A DNA stretch of 64,000 nt from Deinococcus sonorensis KR-87 (GCF_040256395.1 NZ_CP158299.1:464001-528000); one strand, 5' to 3'; positions 49,667 through 59,402 are shown, counted from the stretch's first letter. Numbers and translations are program-made. The notes: a model not told the origin generated them from the sequence alone.

Positions 49667-50722
49667 ATGCCCAATCCCCGAGACCTCGGCCTGCCGTTCC
49701 GGGGGCACCCCGGCCCCCACAACGCCATCACGGACGTGCCCGGCGTCGAGGTGGGCCACGTCACGCTGATCTCCGGTGAGGGAGCCGCGGCCGTGCGGAC
49801 GGGCGTGAGCGCCATCCTGCCGGGCGGCCGCGACCCGCGGCGGTCCCAGGTGCCGGCGGGCTGGTTCTCCCTGAACGGCAACGGGGAAATGACCGGCACC
49901 GCCTGGATCGAGGAGTCCGGCTGGCTGACCGGCCCGGTGCTGCTGACCAACACGAATTCGGTGGGCGTGGTCCGCGACGCCGTGGTCGCCTGGGGCCAGC
50001 GGCAGGGGTGGGACGCGCTGTGGAGCCTGCCGGTGGTGGCCGAGACCTACGACGGCTTCCTGAATGACATCGGCGGCTTCCACGTCACGGCCGAGCACGC
50101 TTTCGAGGCGCTGGACACGGCCACCGGTGGTCCCGTGCTGCAGGGGAATGTGGGGGGCGGCACCGGCATGATCGTCTCGGGCTTCAAAGGCGGCATCGGG
50201 ACGGCGTCGCGGGTGTTGGACGTGCCCGTCCCCTGCACGGTCGGCGTGCTGGTGCAGGCGAATTTTGGGGCGCGCGAGGACCTGATGCTGCTGGGCGTGC
50301 CCATCGGTCTGGACGTGCCCGACCACCTGCCCCAGCGTGGTCCTGCGGAGCGTGACGGGTCGATCATCATCGTGGTGGGCACCGACGCGCCACTGTTGCC
50401 GCACCAGCTCAAGCGCCTCGCCCGCCGCGCCGGGCTGGGGCTGGCCCGCACCGGCAGCGTGGCGCACAACGGCTCCGGCGACCTGTTCCTGGCGTTCTCG
50501 ACCGTGGTGCCGCGGGTCGAAGCGGGCATCGAGCACTGGTCGGCGCTGCCCCAGGCCAGTCTGGATCCCCTGTTCAGGGCGACGGTCGAAGCCACCGAGG
50601 AAGCCATCGTCAATGCGCTGTTCGCCGCACAGACCATGACGGGCCTGCATGGCCGGACCGTCCACGCGCTGCCCCAGGACCGCACCCTGGACCTGATGCG
50701 CAAGTACGGCCGGCTGAAGTAG
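49667..50722 (+). CDS. DmpA/P1 family aminopeptidase (peptidase S58)
   Basis: I use the ATG at 49667 (MPNPRDLGLPFRGHPGPHNA), since upstream codons cross the terminator. The 351-aa protein matches the autoprocessing S58 family: AITDVPGVEVGHVTL, GNVGGGTGMIVSGFKGGIGTASR, and the Gly231-Ser232 pair opening SIIIVVGTDAPLLPHQLKRLA. In DmpA-type enzymes cleavage between that Gly and Ser frees the nucleophilic Ser as N-terminus of the small subunit; here the resulting beta chain is 120 residues, close to the usual size. It removes N-terminal D- or L-amino acids or beta-peptides. Single gene; a CACACT box lies 6 bases before the ATG. Confidence 0.92.
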   Translation: MPNPRDLGLPFRGHPGPHNAITDVPGVEVGHVTLISGEGAAAVRTGVSAILPGGRDPRRSQVPAGWFSLNGNGEMTGTAWIEESGWLTGPVLLTNTNSVGVVRDAVVAWGQRQGWDALWSLPVVAETYDGFLNDIGGFHVTAEHAFEALDTATGGPVLQGNVGGGTGMIVSGFKGGIGTASRVLDVPVPCTVGVLVQANFGAREDLMLLGVPIGLDVPDHLPQRGPAERDGSIIIVVGTDAPLLPHQLKRLARRAGLGLARTGSVAHNGSGDLFLAFSTVVPRVEAGIEHWSALPQASLDPLFRATVEATEEAIVNALFAAQTMTGLHGRTVHALPQDRTLDLMRKYGRLK

Positions 50723-50892
50723 GGAAGAGGAGGAAAGGTCCGGCTGTCTACGTCTAGCGCTACCTTCCAGGGCAACCACGAGCGTGCGAGATGACCTTGG
50801 GGAGAGGGCGAACTCTTTCGGGTGACGCTTTGGCCAGGCATCCGGCCTGGTCAAGAACCATCTTGGTTTCGGCAGCGTTCCTTCCCTGCGCT

Positions 50893-51393
50893 TCAGTGGT
50901 CCGGCTCAATGCCGTTGGCGCGCATCGCCTGGAAGACGTTGAACCATTGATCGGGTGTGGCCAGGCCGCCGCGCCACTTCAACCGGGCCAGGTAGTGCTG
51001 CCAGCGGTGTTCCTGAAGCTCAGAAAACACGGCGCCATATTGCTGGATCACCTGCTGAAGCCCGTCCGGCAGAGGTGCTGGGGCGGGGCTGGCCGCAGGT
51101 CGTGGACCCTGCTGAGGCGTCACGATGGCCAGACCGGTGTGATCGGTCCACGCCTCCGGGCTGACCTGGTAGACGCGCCGGAGGGCGTCCATCCGGGCGC
51201 CACCCAGGTCTTCGAGCGCTTTGACTCCGCGTTCCAGCTGCGATAGGTACGGCTGACTCACCCGCGCGCCCAGGTCCCGCGTGCGGCGATCGACTTCGTC
51301 CTGGCCCAACCCCAGACGGGTGCGCTGGTCAATCAGCCATTCGTTCACTCGCGGTGAGCGGCGGGCAGCTGGGGATGCTGAAGCGTCGTCCAT
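50893..51393 (-). CDS. XRE-type helix-turn-helix regulator
   Basis: Residues about 17-75 (NEWLIDQRTRLGLGQDEVDRRT, VSQPYLSQLERGVKALEDL) are a Cro/C1-type helix-turn-helix. An Ala/Pro linker and a helical C-terminal domain follow (QQVIQQYGAVFSELQEHRWQHYLARLKW), which may dimerise or bind a partner. It is divergent from a winged-helix / DnaB gene pair across an AT-rich region and is likely to control it. The motif ATTGAGCAAT lies just upstream of its start. Confidence 0.85.
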   Translation of the reverse strand: MDDASASPAARRSPRVNEWLIDQRTRLGLGQDEVDRRTRDLGARVSQPYLSQLERGVKALEDLGGARMDALRRVYQVSPEAWTDHTGLAIVTPQQGPRPAASPAPAPLPDGLQQVIQQYGAVFSELQEHRWQHYLARLKWRGGLATPDQWFNVFQAMRANGIEPDH

Positions 51394-51904
51394 AGGAATT
51401 GAGCAATATTACCAGAAGCATTCGCGGCGGTGCGTAGCTCAAATGAACGGCAGACGACTTGATTAGATATTGCATAAGCAATAAATTGTGCGCGTGCGTT
51501 CCAGCCTGAACTAGACCGGTGACAATGCTCGTGTCCGTCATATGTTTATGTCAGCCAGCTTTAAGATCGATGTGAACAACTGGGATCGACCGATGCCCTG
51601 AACGGTCTGCTCTTCTTGAGGGGGCTCTGTTGTGGCCGAGTCTTATTACTCTAGCAATCTATACTGCCCACTTCTTGCCACCATCCTTTGCTCGTCAGCT
51701 CCACCTGTGTGGTTCTGCACTCGTCTGGCCCGCTTCTTCCCTCGGCTGCTCTCTGCAAAAAGGTGCCCACATGCTCCATTCCAAGGTTGATCTCGCCCGT
51801 CACCCCCACCCGTCCCGTCCTGAGCGGGTCTCCCCTCTCCGCTTCGGTCTCAGGGTCATCGTTACGCTTCCAGCCCCCTTCCGGGCGCTCCTGCCGGAGC
51901 AGCC
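51394..51904. other. AT-rich region between XRE regulator and replication genes
   Basis: About 510 bases, clearly richer in A+T than the surroundings. It contains ATTGAGCAAT (51398-51407), the hairpin TATTGC-ATAA-GCAATA (51468-51483), AGCAAT again near 51653, and a -10-like TATACT at 51660-51665. No gene is evident. It may hold the promoters, operators or an origin for the replication module; no clear iteron array is seen. Confidence 0.45.
51468..51483. promoter_or_regulatory. inverted repeat in the AT-rich region
   Basis: TATTGC and GCAATA arms around ATAA. The half-site GCAAT recurs near the XRE start and before the -10-like box, so it could be the XRE binding site. Confidence 0.4.
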
Positions 51905-52948
51905 ATGACCCTGCCCTCCGCTGGAATCGTTCAGCACCCGCCACACCGCCCGTCCAGGCGACGCGAGGCCGGCACCTACACCACCACCGACCGCGCCGTG
52001 GTCGACTTCCAGAAGCAGAACGGCACGGCCACGTCCCGCACGCTGACGGTCCTGGCCCAGCGCGCCAACTTCATTCACAAGGCGGAGGTGAGCGTGGCCG
52101 AGATCCAGCTCGAGACCGGTCTGGGTCAACGCGCGGTCGAGAAGGCCCTCGCCGCCCTGGCCGAGTTGGGCTTCTGCACCAGGACGGGCCGGCGCTGGAG
52201 GTACACCACCCCGAACGCCGGTGCGAACGGTGGAGCGAACGGCGGTTCGCTCCACCATTCGCCCTTCGACCCCCAGAACATCGTTCTGGACGGCCACCAG
52301 CCGGCCCTGAAGGAAGGTGAAGGAGCTGGAAGGAACATCATCCGCACCGTGACTTCCGATGAGCTCCGGCAGCGCCACCCCAGGGACGACGCTGCCGGGT
52401 CCGGTCCCAGCACCACGAAGCCTGACGAAGACCACCCCGGCCTTCCGACCGCTCTGGACGGGCTCACCGGGCATCCGGCACAGGCCCGCCGCAGCGCCAA
52501 CTCGTCCACGCCGCCGGGCCCGTTCCACGCCGCCCGCGACGCAATCAATGCGGCCGGGTTGCTGCCCACCTGGCACGACTGGGTGCGGCTGAACCGGCTG
52601 CACCCGGTCACACAGGAACGGCAGGCGCCACTCTGGCAGGCCTGGATCCAACAGGGCCTGACCGAACCGCTGCAGGCGCACGTCCACGACATCATCCAGA
52701 GCGGCAGCTTCGCCCATCCGCTGGGCGCCCTCCGGGCCCGCATGGCCAAACAGCTGGCCCCGCCACCACAATCGCCCGGCTGCGGCCCCACGGTCCGGCC
52801 GGGCGAGCGCCGCACCGCGCCGGATGGCCGGACCTGGACCGTGGAAAGCGTCGAGTACGGGCTGGTGTACTTCGAGGACGTTGGCGCGCCGGCCGATCTG
52901 GGCGCGGCGATCGTGGAGCGCTGGCCGCTGGCCGGTGGGGCCGCGTGA
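51905..52948 (+). CDS. winged-helix protein paired with DnaB (possible replication initiator or helicase loader)
   Basis: GGAG lies 7 bases before the ATG. Residues about 25-105 form a winged helix (TTDRAVVDFQKQNGTATSRTL, VSVAEIQLETGLGQRAVEKALAALAELGFC), the type seen in plasmid and phage replication proteins. A long polar linker follows, then a helical segment (FHAARDAINAAGLLPTWHDWVRLN) and a small C-terminal beta domain (ERRTAPDGRTWTVESVEYGLVYF). The TGA overlaps the GTG of the DnaB gene, so the two are translated together. Function as loader or initiator is inferred from that coupling; I do not recognise the family. Confidence 0.65.
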   Translation: MTLPSAGIVQHPPHRPSRRREAGTYTTTDRAVVDFQKQNGTATSRTLTVLAQRANFIHKAEVSVAEIQLETGLGQRAVEKALAALAELGFCTRTGRRWRYTTPNAGANGGANGGSLHHSPFDPQNIVLDGHQPALKEGEGAGRNIIRTVTSDELRQRHPRDDAAGSGPSTTKPDEDHPGLPTALDGLTGHPAQARRSANSSTPPGPFHAARDAINAAGLLPTWHDWVRLNRLHPVTQERQAPLWQAWIQQGLTEPLQAHVHDIIQSGSFAHPLGALRARMAKQLAPPPQSPGCGPTVRPGERRTAPDGRTWTVESVEYGLVYFEDVGAPADLGAAIVERWPLAGGAA

Positions 52949-54315
52949 GCGGCATCCACCCCCCAAGGACCGAGCCCCACAGCGAACAGGCCGAGGTCGG
53001 CGTGCTGGGCAGCGTCCTGCTGGACAACGACACCCTGGGCCTGCCGGACGTGGCGCAGCTGGGCGACCACGACTTCTACCTGGAGCGGCACCGGCACATC
53101 TGGCGGGCCATGCGGACCCTTCAGGAGGTCACGGCGCCGATCGACCTCACCACGCTCAGCGAGCAGCTGATCCGCAGCGGCCGGCTCGACGCCGCTGGTG
53201 GCCTCGGCACCCTGATCGGCCTGGGCCAGCAGGTCCCCACCTCCGCGCACGCCGACCACTACGCCCGCATCGTGCTGGAGAAGCGCTACCTGCGGGCCAG
53301 CATCCAGCACAGCGCCCAGGTGATCCGCCACGCCTACGCCCAGGACATCGACCTGGAGGACCTCGGCGCGCTACAGGGGGCGCCCCCGGTGCTGACCTTC
53401 GCGCGGACGCAGGTGGTGAGCCTCTCCAGCAGCATCGGCACCGTCCTGGAGCAGGCGGAGCGGGGCACCGGCCCCCAGGGCCTGCCCACCGGGCTGGAGG
53501 CGCTGGACCGTCTGACCGGCGGGCTGGAGGCGGGCCGGCTGTACGTCCTGGCCGCCCGGCCGGGCATGGGCAAGTCGGGGCTCGCCTTCCAGATCGGCGC
53601 CCATGTGGCCAGGGCCAGCGGCCGGGTGCTGGCCTTCAGCCTGGAGATGCCGGCCGAAGAACTCGCGGCCCGGATCGTCGCCAGTGAGGCGCGGGTCAGC
53701 CTGGAGCAGTTCAGCAGGGCCCGGCGTGGTCAGCCGCACGCCCTGCAGGCCCGTGACTGGGCGCGCCTGCGTCAGGCCCAGCAGCGCCTCGACCAGGGCC
53801 GGTACGACGCGCTGGCCAAACCGGCGCTGACGCTGCAGGCGCTGCTGGACGAGGTACGGCGCGAACATGCCCGCCAGCCGCTGCGCTTGTTCATCCTCGA
53901 TTACCTGCAGCTGGTGCAGGTGAGTGGGCGGGCCGGCGAGCACCCGGTCCAGCGCGTGACCCTGATCAGCAACGCGCTCAAGGCCCTGGCGATGGAGTTG
54001 CAGCTCCCGGTGCTGGCCCTCTCGCAGCTCTCCCGCGCGGTCGAGCAGCGGCCCAACCGCCGGCCGATGCTCAGCGATCTGCGCGAGTCCGGGGCGGTGG
54101 AGCAGGACGCCGACGTGGTGCTGTTCATCTACCGAGACGAGTACTACAACGCCAGCACCGACCAGCCGGGCGTCGCCGAGCTGATCGTGGGGAAGCAGCG
54201 CAACGGCCCGCTGGGGGAATGCCAGGTGCAGTTCCAGAGCCACTTCATCCGCTTCCAGACCCTCGCGGCGGAGTATGCAGCGGGGCAGCCTCAGGTGGGG
54301 CAACGGGGCGCCTGA
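52945..54315 (+). CDS. dnaB: replicative DNA helicase DnaB
   Basis: The GTG overlaps the upstream stop (GTGA). The 456-aa protein has the DnaB N-terminal domain (EQAEVGVLGSVLLDN, FYLERHRHIWRAM), a linker helix, and a RecA-like ATPase: Walker A AARPGMGKSGLA near residue 203, VLAFSLEMPAEELAAR, Walker B LFILDYLQLV, ALSQLSRAVEQRPNRRPMLSDLRESGAVEQDADVV and the arginine-finger region. It is complete. Its pairing with a small winged-helix protein and an XRE regulator is unlike a chromosomal dnaB locus and suggests a plasmid- or prophage-type replication module. Confidence 0.93.
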   Translation: MSGIHPPRTEPHSEQAEVGVLGSVLLDNDTLGLPDVAQLGDHDFYLERHRHIWRAMRTLQEVTAPIDLTTLSEQLIRSGRLDAAGGLGTLIGLGQQVPTSAHADHYARIVLEKRYLRASIQHSAQVIRHAYAQDIDLEDLGALQGAPPVLTFARTQVVSLSSSIGTVLEQAERGTGPQGLPTGLEALDRLTGGLEAGRLYVLAARPGMGKSGLAFQIGAHVARASGRVLAFSLEMPAEELAARIVASEARVSLEQFSRARRGQPHALQARDWARLRQAQQRLDQGRYDALAKPALTLQALLDEVRREHARQPLRLFILDYLQLVQVSGRAGEHPVQRVTLISNALKALAMELQLPVLALSQLSRAVEQRPNRRPMLSDLRESGAVEQDADVVLFIYRDEYYNASTDQPGVAELIVGKQRNGPLGECQVQFQSHFIRFQTLAAEYAAGQPQVGQRGA

Positions 54316-54370
54316 GCGCAGGGACTGGAGCCTGGACAGTCGCGCCTCCTGTAGAGGCTTCACCTTCCGC

Positions 54371-55147
54371 CTATTCAGGGAGGTGGGCAATCTGCTCGCT
54401 GATCGACATGACAAACCGCTGGACGGTCGAACAGTCAGGACGCGCCCGCGCTGCTCCCGTGTCGAACCACCACTCCACCGCCCAGTCGATCAACCCAGCC
54501 CACGCCGGGAGGCGCTGGGCCGCCCAGACCGCGGCCTGTTTCTTGGAACGCTGTTCCCCGGTGGTCACGGTATACAGGGCGCGGCACACGGTCAACACGG
54601 CATAGGCGTGGCCTCCCTCCTGGCCGGGGTCCATCTCCGTGATCCAGACGGGCCAGTTGCCGGCGTGTTCCCGGACCACCGCGACGAATTCCGCCGGGTC
54701 GAAGCTCGGCAGCAGGTCCTGCGGCGGCGGACCGAACAGGGCCACGCCGCTATGCCACGCCATGTACCACTGCAGCAGGTAATGCCGGGTCGCCTGGACC
54801 AGGTGGAGCGGCTCGCCTGGGCTGATGCGGGCCATCAGATGCGGCTGCGTGCGGAAGTCCCGGAGACCGGCCAGCGAACTGTAGTTGACTTCAATCCGGC
54901 CCCGCCAGGCCGGCTCCTCCGCCTCCAGCTCCCGGTGGAAGCGGTGGAGGTGCTCCAGGTCCTCCTCGGAGGGGTCCTGAGCCAGGACGGCGAGGAGATC
55001 GATGTCGCTGCGCTGCGGGTTGAAATCGCCCGTGACCAGGGAGCCGTGCAGGTACAGCCCCATCAACGATTCGCCCAGCTGCTGAGGGAGCTCCTGCGCC
55101 AGACGGCCCACGAGCTGCTGAACGTCCGGCGGTGCAGGGCGGTTCAT
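54371..55147 (-). CDS. nucleotidyltransferase, aminoglycoside adenylyltransferase-like
   Basis: The ATG giving MNRPAPPDVQQLVGRLAQEL is chosen because TACGCT ends 6 bases before it (leaderless). The 258-aa protein has the polymerase-beta-like core GLYLHGSLVTGDFNPQRSDIDLL (residues about 30-52, with the Gly-Ser and Asp-x-Asp metal site) and a C-terminal helical DUF4111-type domain (AYAVLTVCRALYTVTTGEQRSKK, AVWAAQRLP). This is the ANT(3'')/ANT(9) architecture of streptomycin/spectinomycin adenylyltransferases, but many chromosomal members have no resistance role. Confidence 0.88.
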   Translation of the reverse strand: MNRPAPPDVQQLVGRLAQELPQQLGESLMGLYLHGSLVTGDFNPQRSDIDLLAVLAQDPSEEDLEHLHRFHRELEAEEPAWRGRIEVNYSSLAGLRDFRTQPHLMARISPGEPLHLVQATRHYLLQWYMAWHSGVALFGPPPQDLLPSFDPAEFVAVVREHAGNWPVWITEMDPGQEGGHAYAVLTVCRALYTVTTGEQRSKKQAAVWAAQRLPAWAGLIDWAVEWWFDTGAARARPDCSTVQRFVMSISEQIAHLPE

Positions 55148-55249
55148 GCCAGGAGCGTACCAGCCGTGTGGTGAGGCCACCACAGAATCGGGTATCGTGA
55201 GGGTCCACCCCTCAGCTGGACGTCAATCACGCTCACCACAAGGATGAAC

Positions 55250-56506
55250 ATGCCTCCGGTCCGTCTCGTCGCGCGTCTCTGTCTCGTCACTGCGCTCGTG
55301 TTCCTGCTCAGCACGCTGCTGCCCGCTCCGGTGGTGGCGGTGGGGCAGCTGGCCCCAGCGGGAAGCCATGCCACCGCTCGGCTGCATGGTGTGGCGGTCA
55401 CCCCACACCCGCCCACCAGGGCGGTCAACTACCTGATCGCGGGCGTGGCCCCCGACTACCGCGCTCCAGGAGTGCGCGCGCCCGAGCACTTCCGGGGCAA
55501 CACGGACAGCCTGCTGCTGCTGCAACTCGACCCGGTGTCCAACACGGTGCGGACCCTGAGCCTGCCGCGCGACACCCGCGTGTGGCTGCCGGGCTTCGGC
55601 TGGGGGAAGCTCAACTCCGCCCTACCCAGACTCGGCCCGGACGGGATGGTCCGCACCGTCGAACGCCTGACCGGCCTCCACCTTCAGGCGTATGTGCTGG
55701 TCAATCTGGACGGCGTGCGCCACCTGACCGACGCCCTGGGCGGGGTGGACATCTACGTGCCGCAGAACATGACCTACGACGACACGGCCGCCAACTTGCA
55801 CATTCACCTCACCAAAGGCTGGCGGCACCTGTCGGGCGTGCAGGCCGAGCAGTTCGTGCGCTTCCGGCACGACGCGATGGGCGATATCGGCCGCGCGCAA
55901 CGGCAGCAGACCTTCGTGAATGCCCTGGCCCGCCGGCTGCTCGCCCCGTCCGGCGCGGCCCGCCTGGGCGTTCTTCCCGGAGTGCTGCAGCGCGACATCC
56001 GCACGAACGCCGGGGCCCGCGACCTCAGCGCGGCGCTGGGCATGGCGCTGCATTGGCCACGCGTGGAGACGTTTTTCTTGCCGGGGCGCTTTCTCACCGT
56101 GAACCGGGGGAGTTTCTGGGAGATGGACGCCACGGCGGCGCGGCGGACCCTGGCGAACTTTGGAGGTGCGCCCGCGACTGCAGCCGCCCGTGACGTGCGC
56201 GCGCTGCGGGTGGCATTGATCAGCTCCGGCGGAACGGCCGCCCAGCTCGCGAGGGTGCAGGAGCGGCTGTGGCAGGCCGGCTACCGGAGGATCTTCGTGA
56301 GCCGGCGCGAGGTCCCGCCTGGGCGGGCGAGCGCGGTGCTGTCGAACGCCAGCGCCAGTGAGGCCAGCCGGGTTCGCCGCGATCTCGGATTCGGGGTGGC
56401 GCGCGCCTCGGGGCAGGGGTCCGTGTACGCAGACGTCACGGTCTGGGTCGGGTGGGACGCGGTCCCGAGGCCACTGGCGTCACGCGGGAAGGCCCCACCG
56501 AAGTGA
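55250..56506 (+). CDS. LytR-CpsA-Psr (LCP) family protein
   Basis: The AAGGA at 55240-55244 is too close to the first ATG (55244) but well spaced for the second, so I start at MPPVRLVARLCLVTALVFLL, a signal anchor. The 418-aa protein has the LCP core: NYLIAGVAP, RGNTDSLLLLQLDPVSNTVRTLSLPRDTRVWLPG, GVDIYVPQNM, HLSGVQAEQFVRFRHDAMGDIGRAQRQQTF with the phosphate-binding Arg residues. A C-terminal LytR_C-like domain follows (VALISSGGTAAQLARVQERLWQAGYRRIF). LCP enzymes attach glycopolymers to peptidoglycan; in Deinococcus the acceptor is uncertain. Confidence 0.92.
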   Translation: MPPVRLVARLCLVTALVFLLSTLLPAPVVAVGQLAPAGSHATARLHGVAVTPHPPTRAVNYLIAGVAPDYRAPGVRAPEHFRGNTDSLLLLQLDPVSNTVRTLSLPRDTRVWLPGFGWGKLNSALPRLGPDGMVRTVERLTGLHLQAYVLVNLDGVRHLTDALGGVDIYVPQNMTYDDTAANLHIHLTKGWRHLSGVQAEQFVRFRHDAMGDIGRAQRQQTFVNALARRLLAPSGAARLGVLPGVLQRDIRTNAGARDLSAALGMALHWPRVETFFLPGRFLTVNRGSFWEMDATAARRTLANFGGAPATAAARDVRALRVALISSGGTAAQLARVQERLWQAGYRRIFVSRREVPPGRASAVLSNASASEASRVRRDLGFGVARASGQGSVYADVTVWVGWDAVPRPLASRGKAPPK

Positions 56507-56621
56507 GGCGAACGCGCACATGGGGACGTCGAGCGGGGCGATGACCCAAATGGGGGACCAAGGCCGCCGGACCCAGACGCGCGTCGGGGCCTTACCTTGA
56601 CCTCCTGGGGTGGCGTTTCCG

Positions 56622-59402
56622 CTACCGGCGCGCCTGCTCCATGTCCTTGGGCAGGCTGAAGCCGAAGGTGGCCCCTTCGCCCGGCTGTCCAGCGGCAGAC
56701 ACCTGCCCGCCGTGCTTGGCGATCAGGCGGCGGACGCTCGCGAGGCCCACACCCGAGCCGGTCGCCTCCTGCGCGCTGTGCAGGCGCTGGAAGACGTTGA
56801 ACAGCCGATCCTGGTAGCGCGGATCGAAGCCCAGCCCGTTGTCCTGCACGAACACGCCCCACCGGCTCCCCTGATCCTCGGCGTACACCCGGATGATGGC
56901 CGGATCGCGGGAGCGGGTGAATTTCAGGGCGTTCTCGGTCAGCTGGGTCAGCACCTGCTTCATGGCGTCCGCGTCCGCACACACGGTCGGCAGCGGCGCC
57001 ACCTCCCAGCGGATGTGGCGGGTCAGTAGGTCCGGCATCAGCGTGTCCTTGATCTGCGCCACGACCGTGTTCAGATCGACCATGCCCAGGCGCAGCGGCT
57101 GCTGGGTGGCCTGCGACAGGTTGAGCAGCGCGTCGATCAATGTGTTCATCTGCCCGCCGGCCTGCTCCACCACGTCCAGGTAGCGGGCGCTGCGGGCGTC
57201 CAACTTGCCGTCCAGCGCTTTTCTCGCCAGTTCCAGAAAGCCGATCATGTGCCGCACCGGCGTGCGCAGGTCGTGTGTGACCGAGTAGGAGAACGCCTGC
57301 AGTTCCTCGGTGGCGACCGAGAGCTCCTGGGTGCGGGCCGCGAGCGCGTCGCGCTGCTCGCGCAGCGTCTGGGCCTGCCGGGCCCGCTCCAGCGCCAGAT
57401 CGAGGCTGCGGCCGACTGCCCGGAAGATGCCTTTGTCCCGCTCCGACCACGTCGCCGAGGCGCCCGACCCCATCACCAGGACGTTGTGCAGCTCGCCGCT
57501 TCGAAAGAATGGATACCCCGCGACCGCCAGGAAATGCACCGACTCCAGGATCCACTCGCCGGCGGCATCCCAGTGGTCGATGAACGCGACCTGATGGTCC
57601 CGCAGGATCAGGGCGAGGTTCGACCGCCGGAGCGGAAAGCCCTCCTGCAGCCGCGACAGCAGCGCCGGGTCGTAGCCGGGGTTCCACGCCGTCGCCCGGT
57701 ACAGATCGCCGTCGAGTTCCAGGTAGGCGACGTCCACCTCGCACGTTTCCTGCAGCAGGGCGATGGCCTCGCGCACCAGCACATCGACGTCGAGCTCACT
57801 GCCGACCTGCTGCGTGAAGCGGGTGAACGCTTCCAGCGCCACCCGTTCCTCGTCGAGCGTCCGGGTCTGGGCAGCGCGCTCCAGCGCCAGTTCGAGGCTC
57901 TGAACGGCGGTGCCGAGCAGCACCCGGTCCACGCTCGACCACGTCCGCTGGCGCAACAACCCGAAAGCCAGCACGCCCACCGTCCGGCCGCCGGTTCGGA
58001 TCGGCAGGGTGGCCGAGGCGGCGATGTGCCCTGTGAGCGGGGCGAGCTGGTCGGTGCGCTGGGCGTGCACGTTCTGGAAGTACGGTTGCCCGGTGGTCCA
58101 GGGCACCAGCAGGCTGTGCGTCTCGGCGTACGGCAGACCGGCGTCGATCTGAATCTGCAGCTCGGGGGACTGCAGGTCGCCGGACTGCACCCGGCAGACC
58201 CAGCGGTCCCCCTGGGGTTCGAAGTACATGGCCGCCCCGTCGGTCAGCATCGACATGACGACCTCCTGGGCCCGCTGGATCAGCAGCAGCGGATCGCTGG
58301 TCAGCGCCAGGTCCCGCGTCAAGGCCGCGAAGGCCTCGAGCGCGCGGGTCCGGGCCTGCAGCTCCGCGTTCTGCCGCAGCAGGCGCCGGGCGGTCTGGGT
58401 GCGTTCCAGCGCCAGGCTCAGGCTCCGGCCGACCGCCCGGACGATCCCGCGGTCCGCTTCACTCCAGCGGGGGGTGTCCCGGAGCCCCACGGCCAGCAGG
58501 GAGTGCAGCTCCCCGTTCACCAGCAGCGGGTAGCCGGCGGCGGACGCGTACGCCTCACTCGGGCTGATCTGCTCCTCCTCAGGGTTCCAGCCGTCGATGA
58601 AGACCGGCTGACGGCCCTCGAGCACCCGAGCGATCAGCGGCGTTTCGGCCGGCAGGCCCGCGGTGATCACGGCGGTCAGCTCCGGCGTCATGTCCTCGCT
58701 CCAGACCTGGGCTTTCCAGAGCTCGCCTTCCTGCACGTAGTGGCCGACGCTCGCGCCGGGAAAGCGGCCCTGCAGCACCGCGATGGCCTGACGCACCAGC
58801 ACCGGCAGGTCGATTTCGCTGCCGACGGCCTCGGTCAGGGCCATGAAGGCGTCCTGGGCGCGGGCGTCCACCGGGGGCGGCTCGGGGCGTTCGTCCGGGA
58901 CGCCCGTATTCAGCGAACGCCGCCTTATCCGGTCCAGGGCGACGGTCCCGTGCACGGCCAGGGTGTCCAGGAAGGCGCGTTCCTCGGCGGTGAAGGGCCG
59001 CGCTTCCCGGAACGCCAGCACCACGCTGCCGAGCAGCCGGCCGGCCAGGACCATCGGAACCGCCGCGACCGCACCGGCCCGCTGCTCCAGGTACAGCGCC
59101 TGATGCGTCCGCAGCACCTCCGCGGCCGGCTCCTGGGCGTCCAGCGGGCCGTCCTGCCAGACCGCCAGTGGCTCAGCCGGGTTCGGCCGCTGGAGCTCCG
59201 CCGCCACCCGCAGGACCTGGGCGTCTTCGTCGACCAGCAGGACGGCACCGGAAGTCGCCGCCAGGGCCCGCACGGCCGCGTCGAGCACCGCGTCCAGGAC
59301 CTCCACCTGCGTTCGCGCGGCCGCGAGTGCCTGTGTGACGTCCTGAAGCTGCACCTCCAGGGCAGTTTCCGGACCGGAGGACGCAGCGGGCAGGGAGGAC
59401 AT
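56622..59402 (-). CDS. multi-GAF sensor histidine kinase
   Basis: The 926-aa cytoplasmic kinase has four GAF domains (about 20-155, 170-325, 345-505, 520-675; for example VAAVPMVLAGRLLGSVVLAF and TGGRTVGVLAFGLL), separated by coiled coils with repeated EAFAALTRDLAL-type linkers. HisKA follows with His near 710 (FSYSVTHDLRTPVRHMIGF, Thr instead of the usual Ser) and HATPase (LTENALKF, DNGLGFD, GSGVGLASVRRLI). GAFs 2 and 4 share motifs (IALLQETCEVDVAYLELDGD; IAVLQGRFPGASVGHYVQEG), indicating internal duplication. TATCTT ends 5 bases before the ATG, so the transcript is probably leaderless. No receiver gene is adjacent. Confidence 0.92.
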   Translation of the reverse strand: MSSLPAASSGPETALEVQLQDVTQALAAARTQVEVLDAVLDAAVRALAATSGAVLLVDEDAQVLRVAAELQRPNPAEPLAVWQDGPLDAQEPAAEVLRTHQALYLEQRAGAVAAVPMVLAGRLLGSVVLAFREARPFTAEERAFLDTLAVHGTVALDRIRRRSLNTGVPDERPEPPPVDARAQDAFMALTEAVGSEIDLPVLVRQAIAVLQGRFPGASVGHYVQEGELWKAQVWSEDMTPELTAVITAGLPAETPLIARVLEGRQPVFIDGWNPEEEQISPSEAYASAAGYPLLVNGELHSLLAVGLRDTPRWSEADRGIVRAVGRSLSLALERTQTARRLLRQNAELQARTRALEAFAALTRDLALTSDPLLLIQRAQEVVMSMLTDGAAMYFEPQGDRWVCRVQSGDLQSPELQIQIDAGLPYAETHSLLVPWTTGQPYFQNVHAQRTDQLAPLTGHIAASATLPIRTGGRTVGVLAFGLLRQRTWSSVDRVLLGTAVQSLELALERAAQTRTLDEERVALEAFTRFTQQVGSELDVDVLVREAIALLQETCEVDVAYLELDGDLYRATAWNPGYDPALLSRLQEGFPLRRSNLALILRDHQVAFIDHWDAAGEWILESVHFLAVAGYPFFRSGELHNVLVMGSGASATWSERDKGIFRAVGRSLDLALERARQAQTLREQRDALAARTQELSVATEELQAFSYSVTHDLRTPVRHMIGFLELARKALDGKLDARSARYLDVVEQAGGQMNTLIDALLNLSQATQQPLRLGMVDLNTVVAQIKDTLMPDLLTRHIRWEVAPLPTVCADADAMKQVLTQLTENALKFTRSRDPAIIRVYAEDQGSRWGVFVQDNGLGFDPRYQDRLFNVFQRLHSAQEATGSGVGLASVRRLIAKHGGQVSAAGQPGEGATFGFSLPKDMEQARR

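Noticed and set aside
51394..51904. Iteron-type plasmid origin
   Set aside because: Only three short GCAAT-containing sites, unequally spaced; not enough for an iteron array.
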